Source: Deltaproteobacteria bacterium (GTDB lineage: Bacteria > Desulfobacterota > Deferrimicrobia > Deferrimicrobiales > Deferrimicrobiaceae). Taken from it: a stretch of 12,122 nucleotides of DNA. Positions 1-5,889 of this stretch are shown one piece after another. Numbering within the stretch: the first letter of the stretch is position 1; the number at the start of each line of letters is the position of its first letter. Both the position numbers and the translations under genes were made by a program. Below the pieces are notes generated by a model, which saw only the letters and a list, made by a program, of their open reading frames with translations, was not told the origin of the DNA and did no database searches. The stretch spans positions 1 through 12,122 of the forward strand of contig JANXPS010000270.1 in the NCBI GenBank assembly GCA_025357175.1, read 5' to 3'.

Positions 1-282
1 CAGGAGGAGATCGGCACCGGCGGCGGCGGTTTCCGTTTCATCTACGCGGCATTCCTGCAGGAGGCCGCGGAAGTTCTCGGCAACGGGGAACTCGCCGACC
101 TTTCCCGGCGCATGACCGCCGTCGGCGACCGCTGGCGCGACTTCGCGGTGGCCGGAGCACGGCACTGCAAGGGGCGTCCGGGCGACCACGACAACTTTTC
201 CGACCTCGGCCGCCTCCTGCGCGACTGCGCCGATCTCGAGGAAACGCTGTTCCGCGATCTCGCGAAACAGGTGAAGCGTTGA
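1..282 (+). CDS. BtrH/DUF4872-like acyltransferase, C-terminal fragment
   Basis: Only the last 93 codons are in the window; the gene enters open at base 1 in frame 1 and ends at TGA 280-282. The fragment begins with a glycine-rich stretch, IGTGGGGFRFIYAAFLQEAA, and continues as a charged helical region with a conserved-looking W (DRWRDFA). From memory this matches the C-terminal DUF4872 domain found behind the BtrH N-terminal domain. BtrH of butirosin biosynthesis is a papain-like-fold acyltransferase that moves an acyl group from an ACP to an amine of the acceptor. The catalytic N-terminal part lies upstream, so activity cannot be judged. The stop overlaps the next gene's TTG start (TTGA, 279-282), and an ACP gene is the last gene of this operon, which fits an ACP-dependent acyl transfer. 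The family call is by motif memory and the function is inferred. Confidence 0.6.
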   Translation, partial: QEEIGTGGGGFRFIYAAFLQEAAEVLGNGELADLSRRMTAVGDRWRDFAVAGARHCKGRPGDHDNFSDLGRLLRDCADLEETLFRDLAKQVKR

Positions 283-1031
283 ACCCCGCGCCGGTCCTCG
301 AGGTGCGCCGGCTGGTCAAGCGCTACCGGGGGTCCGACGTTCCCGCCGTCGACGGCCTCGATTTCACGGTCCGCGAAGGCGAGATTTTCGGGCTGCTGGG
401 CCCCAACGGCGCCGGGAAAACCACGGCCATCTCGATCATCTGCACGGTGCTGCGCCCGACCGCCGGATCCGTCTCGATCTGCTCGGTGGATATTTCGAAA
501 AATCCTTCCGAAGCCCGAAAGCTGTTCGGATTGGCGCCCCAGGAAATCGCCCTCTACACGACGTTGACAGCGCGGGAGAACCTGCGCTATTTCGGAAGGC
601 TCTACGGGCTTTCGGGCCGGAATCTTTCCGAGCGCACCGAAGCGTGCCTGGCGCTTGCCGGGCTCGAGGGCAGCGGCGATAAGCGGGTCGACACCTTCTC
701 GGGCGGGATGAAGCGGCGGGCCAACCTCGCTGCCGCCATCCTCCACGCGCCGCGCCTGCTCCTCCTCGACGAGCCGACGGTGGGCATCGACGCCCAGTCG
801 CGCAACATGATCCTCGAGAACCTGTCCGCCCTTCGCAAGGCGGGCACGACGATCGTCTACACCACGCACTACATGGAAGAGGCCGAACAGATCTGCGACC
901 GCGTGGCCGTGATGGACCGCGGGCGGATCGTCGCCGAAGGCGCGCCGGCCGACCTGATCGGGGAAGCCGAGGATTGCGACAACCTCGAACAGCTCTTCCT
1001 GCGACTCACCGGGAAGCAACTTCGTGACTGA
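279..1031 (+). CDS. ABC transporter ATP-binding protein (ABC-2 / DrrA-like exporter)
   Basis: A complete 250-residue nucleotide-binding subunit of an exporter, of usual length. Visible motifs are Walker A GPNGAGKTT (41-49), Q-loop Q88 (LAPQE), signature SGGMKRR (141-147), Walker B LLLLDEP (160-166) and the H-loop histidine 197 (YTTHYMEEAE). The SGGMKRR signature and the EQ..DRVAVMDRGRIV C-terminus are typical of the CcmA/DrrA/NodI type that powers export of lipids, polyketides or glycolipids. The start is TTG at 279, overlapping the previous stop and preceded by AGGTGA (269-274). The alternative GTG at 303 would cut off the first beta strand. The next gene, the permease, overlaps by 8 bases, so the two are co-translated and form one transporter. 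The substrate is unknown; the neighbouring biosynthetic genes suggest it is the product of this cluster. Confidence 0.95.
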   Translation: MNPAPVLEVRRLVKRYRGSDVPAVDGLDFTVREGEIFGLLGPNGAGKTTAISIICTVLRPTAGSVSICSVDISKNPSEARKLFGLAPQEIALYTTLTARENLRYFGRLYGLSGRNLSERTEACLALAGLEGSGDKRVDTFSGGMKRRANLAAAILHAPRLLLLDEPTVGIDAQSRNMILENLSALRKAGTTIVYTTHYMEEAEQICDRVAVMDRGRIVAEGAPADLIGEAEDCDNLEQLFLRLTGKQLRD

Positions 1032-2376
1032 GATGATGCGAACGATCATCGCGACGATCCTGAAAGAGTTGCTCGAGCTGCGCCGGGACCGGGCCGGGCT
1101 CATGGTCTTGCTCGTCATGCCGATGGCGCTCGTCCTCATCCTGTCGCTCGTGCAGGACTCCGTCATGCAGGCGACCGGCGAAGCGCCGATCAAGGTGCTG
1201 CTCGCCGACAACGACAACGGCTTCCTGGGACAGGCGATCCGGGACCGGCTTCGCGAGGCGGGCGGGCTCGAACTGGTGACGAGCATCAACGGAAGTGCGG
1301 TAACCGAAGAAACTGCACGGAAGGCCGTCGCGCGCGGCGATTTCCAGTTCGGCGTCGTCATTCCGAAGGGAAGCGGAGAAGCCCTCCGGCGCAGGATGAG
1401 AACGCTGGCGACGGCCTCGCTGTCGACCGGAAAGAACGCACAGGCCGCTCCCCTCGAGCCGTCCTCCGTCCCCGGATTGGCCGTGCATTTCGATCCCGCG
1501 GTGCAGGGCGCTTTCCGTACGGCGGTGATCAACGCGTTGCGGCAGGTGCTGCTGGGCATCGAGATGACGGAGCGCGCCGCCGCGTTTTCGGAGACGCTGC
1601 CCGCCGAGCTCAAAAAGATCGTCGGCGAGTCGATCCCCACCTGGCCGGGCATGTCGGGTGCGATCACGGTTCCGGACATCCGCTTCGACATGGACACGAC
1701 GCCCGTCCTGAAGCTGACCGAGACGGTCGCGCTCGGCGGCCGATACCTCAAGCGGCCCACCGCGGCCCAGCACAACGTTCCCGCCTGGACGCTGTTCGGC
1801 ATGTTCTTCATCGTCGTGCCCCTTTCGGGGTCGCTGATCCGTGAGCGCCAGAGCGGCACCTACCGGAAGCTGATGGCAATGCCCGTGTCGCAGACCGGCC
1901 TGCTCGCGGGCAAGATCGTCGCCTACGTCATCGTCTGTATCGCGCAGTTCGCCCTGATGCTGGCGGTCGGCGTCTGGCTGCTCCCGCTCCTGGGCACCTC
2001 GGGCCTCGTCCCGGGCCGCGAGTTCCTGGTCGTCGCGCCGATCGCCCTGGCCGCGGCGCTGGCTGCCGCCGGCTATGGCATAATGGTCGGCACCCTGTCC
2101 CGGAGCTACGAACAGGCGTCGATGTTCGGGGCGGTTTCGGTCGTCATCGCGGCGGCGCTGGGAGGCATCATGGTCCCGGTCTACGTCATGCCCCGCATCA
2201 TGCAACGAATAAGCACCCTGTCGCCGCTGGCGTGGGGGCTGAACGGATTTCAGGATGTGTTCGTGCGGGGCGGCTCCCTCGGTTCGGCGGGGGCCGACAT
2301 CTTCCGGCTGCTGGCGTTTTTCGCGGTGACGGTGATCATTTCCCGGATTGCGATACGAGGAGCGGACAATGGGTGA
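1024..2376 (+). CDS. ABC-2 type transporter permease with large extracytoplasmic domain
   Basis: A 450-residue membrane subunit partnering the ATPase just upstream. The layout is that of ABC-2 exporters of the YhhJ/YbhR kind: a first membrane helix at about 25-43, a long extracytoplasmic region (about 45-250), then five more hydrophobic segments at about 253-272, 295-320, 334-356, 365-388 and 425-441. The RERQSGTYRKLMAMPVS stretch after the second helix is the cytoplasmic coupling region typical of the family, and the LSPLAWGLNGFQD segment near the end is also characteristic. The GTG start at 1024 has GGGAAG (1011-1016) at good spacing; ATG codons at 1033 and 1036 are alternatives that lose 3 or 4 residues. 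The 3' end overlaps the ACP start by 8 bases (2369-2376). The substrate cannot be read from the sequence; a lipid-like or polyketide-like product is inferred from context. Confidence 0.92.
   Translation: MTEMMRTIIATILKELLELRRDRAGLMVLLVMPMALVLILSLVQDSVMQATGEAPIKVLLADNDNGFLGQAIRDRLREAGGLELVTSINGSAVTEETARKAVARGDFQFGVVIPKGSGEALRRRMRTLATASLSTGKNAQAAPLEPSSVPGLAVHFDPAVQGAFRTAVINALRQVLLGIEMTERAAAFSETLPAELKKIVGESIPTWPGMSGAITVPDIRFDMDTTPVLKLTETVALGGRYLKRPTAAQHNVPAWTLFGMFFIVVPLSGSLIRERQSGTYRKLMAMPVSQTGLLAGKIVAYVIVCIAQFALMLAVGVWLLPLLGTSGLVPGREFLVVAPIALAAALAAAGYGIMVGTLSRSYEQASMFGAVSVVIAAALGGIMVPVYVMPRIMQRISTLSPLAWGLNGFQDVFVRGGSLGSAGADIFRLLAFFAVTVIISRIAIRGADNG
2357..2362 (+). promoter_or_regulatory. Ribosome binding site of the ACP gene
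   Basis: GAGGAG lies 6 bases before ATG 2369 and inside the last codons of the permease gene. It fixes the ACP start at 2369 rather than at the in-frame TTG at 2348. Confidence 0.75.
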
Positions 2377-2641
2377 CGGGCTTGAAGAAGAACTGTTCAG
2401 GATCGTGGCGGAAACGTGCCGGGTGTCCGAACCGCTGCCGGACGGCCTCTCTTTCGACGAACCGCTGATCGGACCCGACTCGCCATTCGGCCTGGACTCG
2501 CTCGACGCGGTCGAGATCGTCGTCGCGGTCCAGCGAAAGTACAACGTCCGCATCGACGCCCAGAAAACCAGCCGCCAGGTCCTTCAGTCGATCGCGACGC
2601 TCTCGGCGTTCATCCGGAGCCATCGCCCCGGACCAGGTTGA
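2369..2641 (+). CDS. Acyl carrier protein (phosphopantetheine-binding)
   Basis: A 90-residue free-standing carrier protein. The phosphopantetheine attachment site is GLDSLDAVEIV with Ser44. It is followed by the helix VVAVQRKYNVRI typical of carrier proteins, and the protein ends in a helical stretch before a short basic Pro/Gly tail. An insertion-like DEPLIGPDSPF just before the attachment site resembles carriers of specialised pathways more than housekeeping AcpP. The start is ATG 2369, which overlaps the permease stop by 8 bases and has a good Shine-Dalgarno sequence. It closes the plus-strand operon. The DarB-like ketosynthase and PaaK-like ligase encoded convergently downstream are likely partners, and the BtrH-like protein at the head of this operon could be the enzyme that unloads it. 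No phosphopantetheinyl transferase is in the window. Confidence 0.93.
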   Translation: MGDGLEEELFRIVAETCRVSEPLPDGLSFDEPLIGPDSPFGLDSLDAVEIVVAVQRKYNVRIDAQKTSRQVLQSIATLSAFIRSHRPGPG

Positions 2642-3185
2642 TGTCGACCGAGATCTCGACTTCATCGTTCCCGATGAGGCCGCCCATCCCGAACATCTTC
2701 CGGCTGATCGTCGTGGTCGCCTTGCCGCCGACGTGATCCTTCCCGTCCGCATCCTTGCCGAGCGCGGCCGGGCCCGTGACAGCCAGCACCACTTCATGCG
2801 TTACGCCATGCAGCGTCAGGTCGCCGGTCACCTTGAGCTTTCCTTCCGATAGCGCTTCGATCCTCTTCGACTTGAATACCGCCGTCGGATACTTCGACAC
2901 TTCGAAGAATCTTCCGCCCCGCAGGTCGTTGTCGCGCAAGCCGATGCCCGAGTGGATCGAGGCGGCATCGATCGTGATTTCCGCGGACGATTTCGTGATG
3001 TCCCGGTCGTCGTAGACGATATTCCCCGAGAATTTGTCGAACCCGCCATTGACCGGATTCACGAGATAGATGACGGTCTTGAAGCGGACCGCGGACTTCT
3101 GGCTGTCCAGAATCCAGCCGGCGTGGACGGCAGCCGGCAGCAGCAGCAGCAGCGCGAGAGCGGCGACGGACGCGAACCGTTTCAT
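2610..3185 (-). CDS. YceI family protein, secreted lipid-binding
   Basis: A 191-residue protein of normal YceI length. It starts with a signal peptide (MKR, then an Ala/Leu-rich core to about residue 20, with likely cleavage after VHA at about 22). The family pattern follows: WILDSQKSAVRF at 24-35; the GGFDKFSGNIVYDD strand pair at 47-60; DAASIHSGIGLRDNDLRGG at 73-91 with FFEVSKYPTAVFKS; GDLTLHGVTHEV at 121-132; and the closing SRKMFGMGGLIGNDEVEI. YceI proteins form a lipocalin-like barrel that binds polyisoprenoid or other amphiphilic molecules in the periplasm. Residues before MKRF in the open frame are excluded because a strong AAGGAGGT precedes this ATG. The 3' end overlaps the ACP gene by 32 bases on the opposite strand. 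It may carry a lipid precursor or product of the cluster, but YceI proteins are common and it could be unrelated. Confidence 0.92.
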   Translation of the reverse strand: MKRFASVAALALLLLLPAAVHAGWILDSQKSAVRFKTVIYLVNPVNGGFDKFSGNIVYDDRDITKSSAEITIDAASIHSGIGLRDNDLRGGRFFEVSKYPTAVFKSKRIEALSEGKLKVTGDLTLHGVTHEVVLAVTGPAALGKDADGKDHVGGKATTTISRKMFGMGGLIGNDEVEISVDINLVRGDGSG

Positions 3186-3191
3186 TTCCAG

Positions 3192-3199
3192 ACCTCCTT
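3192..3199 (-). promoter_or_regulatory. Strong ribosome binding site of the YceI gene
   Basis: On the minus strand the sequence reads AAGGAGGT, 6 bases before the ATG whose last base is at 3183. It is a near-perfect anti-16S match and settles the start of the YceI gene at 3185. It is clearly stronger than the sites in the long minus-strand operon, which suggests the YceI gene is expressed independently. Confidence 0.8.
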
Positions 3200-3204
3200 G
3201 GAAA

Positions 3205-3407
3205 ATGATTCGTCCATTGGATGACATGCGGCGGCGGACGATTCAGAGGGTCGTAAAGGATTCGGAGAAAACGGCTCGCCGACCGTGCTGCCCGCGAGCC
3301 GGAAGAAGGCGGTCGAGACGCCGAAGACGAACGAAGCGCGGAAGCAGCCCTTCAATTTCGTGGAAAAATACAACGCGGTCTACGAGCGGAACGACCTCGG
3401 GGAATGA
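3205..3407 (+). pseudogene. Possible small, frameshifted ORF in the intergenic gap
   Basis: This lies in the only sizeable gap (3186-3425). From ATG 3205 or 3226 a frame reads MRRRTIQRVVKDSEKTARRP with codons fairly rich in third-position G/C, up to about 3284. Coding character then moves to another frame: GTG 3285 to TGA 3405-3407 gives 40 codons, about 35 of them ending in G or C, rich in K/E/N and ending FVEKYNAVYERNDLGE. Joining the halves needs one missing base near 3284, giving a basic, soluble protein of about 60-67 residues. It could be a decayed gene, a sequencing error, or a real 40-residue protein starting at GTG 3285, though no good Shine-Dalgarno sequence precedes that codon. I do not recognise the protein. 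Confidence 0.3.
3207..3244. repeat. Imperfect inverted repeat upstream of the YceI gene
   Basis: GATTCGTCC (3207-3215) and GGACGATTC (3236-3244) are inverted copies matching at 8 of 9 positions, separated by 20 bases. The left arm is 21 bases upstream of the YceI ATG, so this could be an operator or part of the promoter region. It could also be chance, and I see no convincing -35/-10 pair with it. Confidence 0.2.
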
Positions 3408-3425
3408 ACCCGGAACAATCCGGCG

Positions 3426-4574
3426 TCAAACCACCGTGAGCAGCATGTAGGCCATCGAGAAGCGGCCGCTTTCGGGGATCATGCACAGGAGCCGGTCGCC
3501 GGTGCGGAGCCTGCCGGAGTGGAACAGCTCCTCGAGCATGATGAAGATCGAGGCCGAGCCGGTGTTGCCCTTCGTCGCCAGGTTGGTGAACCAGCGATCG
3601 AACGGGATATCGAATCCGATCTCCGCCATCCTGTCGTGCAGCGCCTGCCGGAAGAAATCCGACGAATAGTGCGGGACGAACCAGGTGACGCTCCCGGGCG
3701 AAAGCCGTCTTTTTTCGATCAGGCGCGACAGCGTCCGGTCTACGGCGGTCACGATGATCTCGCGATTCAGCAGGTCGACGTCCTGCTTGACCGGGAACGC
3801 GTTGGCGGCGACCGCCGCCTGGATCGTTTCGAATTCGCGCCAGCCGGTCAGCGTGCCGTCGTCGTTCTTGACCGCCCCCGCGTACATGCACGTTTCGAGA
3901 TCTCCCGCGAAGGACAGGTGGTCGATCCACTCGATCCGCAGGGCCGGGCGACCCGGCAGGGGGGCGGGAGCGACGAAGGCGGCGCCCGCGCCGTCGGACA
4001 GCATCCATCGAAGGAAGTCGGCGTCGAAGGCGAGCACCGGGCGTGCTTCGATCGCTTCCGCCTTTTCGGCCGACAGCACGCCGAACAGGTTGGCGCGCAT
4101 CCAGGTGGACGCCGTCTCGGATCCGGTCGCCACGGCATTCCGGGTGAGCCCCAGCGCCACGTTCATCGCGGCGTACTTGAGCGCGCCGATCCCCGACAGG
4201 CATATTCCGGAAAAACTGGCCACCTCGCACGGGGGCGTCGCGAGCTCGCCGTGCACCATCAGCCCGTGCCCCGGCATGAGCTGGTCGGGCGAGGACGTCC
4301 CGCAGGCGAGGCACTCGATCTCCGAGACGGAGAACGCCTCGTGCGGTTTCAGCAGGCGCACGGCCTCGGCGGTGAGCCGGGCGTTCGTGTGGGTGATCCG
4401 GCCGGTGGCGGGGTCGATGGCGTAGTGGCGTTTCCGGATCCGGTTTTTCCGGAGGATGAGCGAACGGGTCCGCGAAGGGGTCTGCCCCAGCATCCCGAGA
4501 ACCTTCTCCATGTGGTCGTTGTCTACCGGATCGTTGGGCAGGAACGCCGCCAGGTCGGTGATATACGCTTCCAT
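3426..4574 (-). CDS. DarB-like 3-oxoacyl-ACP synthase III family ketosynthase
   Basis: A 382-residue thiolase-fold condensing enzyme with the full KAS III-type triad: Cys125 (SGICLSGIGAL), His302 (VPHYSS) and Asn337 (KGNTGSAS). The N-terminus has FLPNDPVDNDHMEKVLG and PSRTRSLILRKNRIRKRHYA, a pattern I associate with the DarB/flexirubin ketosynthases of dialkylresorcinol and related aryl-polyene pathways rather than housekeeping FabH. Those enzymes join two acyl thioesters. The start ATG 4574 is 16 bases after the radical SAM stop, with only a weak GGGGAT upstream. It is the last gene of the long minus-strand operon and points towards the ACP gene, a probable partner. The aromatase partner DarA is not in the window, so the condensation product is open. 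The ketosynthase fold and triad are certain; the DarB-like assignment is from memory of motifs. Confidence 0.88.
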   Translation of the reverse strand: MEAYITDLAAFLPNDPVDNDHMEKVLGMLGQTPSRTRSLILRKNRIRKRHYAIDPATGRITHTNARLTAEAVRLLKPHEAFSVSEIECLACGTSSPDQLMPGHGLMVHGELATPPCEVASFSGICLSGIGALKYAAMNVALGLTRNAVATGSETASTWMRANLFGVLSAEKAEAIEARPVLAFDADFLRWMLSDGAGAAFVAPAPLPGRPALRIEWIDHLSFAGDLETCMYAGAVKNDDGTLTGWREFETIQAAVAANAFPVKQDVDLLNREIIVTAVDRTLSRLIEKRRLSPGSVTWFVPHYSSDFFRQALHDRMAEIGFDIPFDRWFTNLATKGNTGSASIFIMLEELFHSGRLRTGDRLLCMIPESGRFSMAYMLLTVV

Positions 4575-4590
4575 ACGTCTATTCGATCCC

Positions 4591-5889
4591 CTACAGTTTC
4601 GCGTTGGCGTGGAACGCCTTGATCAGCCCTGCATAATGCTCGTAAAAACGTCTTTCGTCCAGCCGGGTGGGCACGACGGCGTTGGTCAGCGTGTAGTAGT
4701 CGAGGTCGTGGACGACGATCCGATCCTTTATCGCGGCATGGAGCGCGGTGCCGGGAAGCGGCGTCAGCACGGTCAGAAGGGGCAACCCGATCGGCCGGTC
4801 GAGCACGTACCGGCCCAGCGCCTCGAAACGCGCCTCGTCGTAGTCGGGCGACACGATGAAATCGCCCACGATCGTGATGCCGAGGCCGTGCAGGATGGAA
4901 ATGGCCTCGTCGTTCTCCGCCACGCTGGACGCCTTGTTCATCCGCGCGAGCCCTTCGTCGCCGAATTCCTCGAAGCCGATGATCACGGACCGCAGCCCCG
5001 CCTCCTTCCAGCGGGCGATCAGCTCGGGATGGCGCACCACCGTGTCCGAACGGACATCCGCCAGGAAATTTTTCCGGATGCCGGCTGCGAGGATGGCGTC
5101 GGCCAGGGCGCGCGCGTGCCGGACGTTCCCGAACGTGTTGGCATCGACCAGCCGGATCACCGGGATGTCCCCCAGCATCCGGATCTGTTCGACCACCGCC
5201 TCGACCGAGTGGGTCAGGTAGCGGCCGCCGGTCAGCGGCCCGATGCAGCAGAAGGAGCAGTCGTAGGGGCATCCAAAAGCGGAAGCCACGAACCCGAGCC
5301 GGAAACCGAGCGACGACAGGATGTAGTTCTCGCGGTACCTTGCGACGAGGTCGTAGCGCGGGGGCTTTCCTTCTACGAGGTCGCCGGGGCCGAACAGCCT
5401 GGGCGTGAAGCGGAGCTCGCCGCCGGGATTCGTTTTCGCGATGCCGGGCACACGGTCCGCCCCGCTCCCCGCCCCGATCGCCGAGACGAGTTCCGCGAAG
5501 GAACCTTTTCCGAGCCCGGCCGCCACGTAATCGAATTCGGCCCGGTTGAAAAAGGACGGGTCGTTGCTCGCGTGGATGCCGCCGACGATCGTGACGACGC
5601 CCGGGAACGCAGCCCTGGCCGTGGCCGCCAGCCGGACCACGGTGTTGGCTTCGCACGTGACCGCGGTGAAGCCGACGAGGTCGGGACCGAAGGCATGCAG
5701 CGCGTCGGGCCAGGCGTCGGGCGCCGCCTTGAGATCGAGGATCTCGATCTCGTGGCCGTCGAGGTTTCCGGCCAGCACTTCGAGGGCGAGCGGCTCTCCC
5801 CGGAATATCGCCTTGATGGAATCGATGCCGTACCGCTCCTCGGGGATGCTGCGGCCGCAGTTGGGCGGGTTGACCAGCAGGATTTTCAT
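4591..5889 (-). CDS. B12-binding domain-type radical SAM protein
   Basis: A 432-residue class B-like radical SAM enzyme. The N-terminal Rossmann-like part begins MKILLVNPPN and contains GFTAVTCEAN (73-82) and the IVGGIHAS strand-loop (101-108), as in cobalamin-binding domains of this family. The lower-ligand DxHxxG motif is not evident, as in many members. The radical SAM core carries CPYDCSFC with Cys207, Cys211 and Cys214 for the 4Fe-4S cluster. Further family features are VDANTFGN (248-255), IIGFEEFGDEGLARMNK (303-319) and TPLPGTAL (376-383). Relatives include HpnJ/HpnR, BchE and many natural-product methylases or cyclases. The start at ATG 5889 is set by the MKILLVNPP motif, a GGAG site and the ATGA overlap with the glycosyltransferase stop. 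It probably modifies an unactivated carbon of the product; the reaction cannot be predicted. Confidence 0.92.
   Translation of the reverse strand: MKILLVNPPNCGRSIPEERYGIDSIKAIFRGEPLALEVLAGNLDGHEIEILDLKAAPDAWPDALHAFGPDLVGFTAVTCEANTVVRLAATARAAFPGVVTIVGGIHASNDPSFFNRAEFDYVAAGLGKGSFAELVSAIGAGSGADRVPGIAKTNPGGELRFTPRLFGPGDLVEGKPPRYDLVARYRENYILSSLGFRLGFVASAFGCPYDCSFCCIGPLTGGRYLTHSVEAVVEQIRMLGDIPVIRLVDANTFGNVRHARALADAILAAGIRKNFLADVRSDTVVRHPELIARWKEAGLRSVIIGFEEFGDEGLARMNKASSVAENDEAISILHGLGITIVGDFIVSPDYDEARFEALGRYVLDRPIGLPLLTVLTPLPGTALHAAIKDRIVVHDLDYYTLTNAVVPTRLDERRFYEHYAGLIKAFHANAKL

Noticed and set aside
3186..3300. Sigma-70 or sigma-54 promoter for the YceI gene
   Set aside because: I looked for -35/-10 hexamers and a TGGC/TTGC-type element on the minus strand and found no pair good enough to report.
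3182..3373. A 63-codon minus-strand frame whose stop overlaps the YceI start as ATGA
   Set aside because: It needs a TTG start without a ribosome site, has no recognisable pattern, and lies antisense to a better plus-strand coding signal. The ATGA overlap is probably chance.
3410..3423. CCGGA-AACA...TCCGG-like short inverted repeat downstream of the ketosynthase gene as a terminator
   Set aside because: The stem is only 5 base pairs and no T-run follows on either strand, so it does not make a credible intrinsic terminator.
3426..4574. Housekeeping FabH (fatty acid initiation) as the identity of the ketosynthase
   Set aside because: At 382 residues it is longer than typical FabH, has a DarB-like N-terminal pattern, and is not next to plsX, fabD or fabG. 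It is embedded in a specialised operon.
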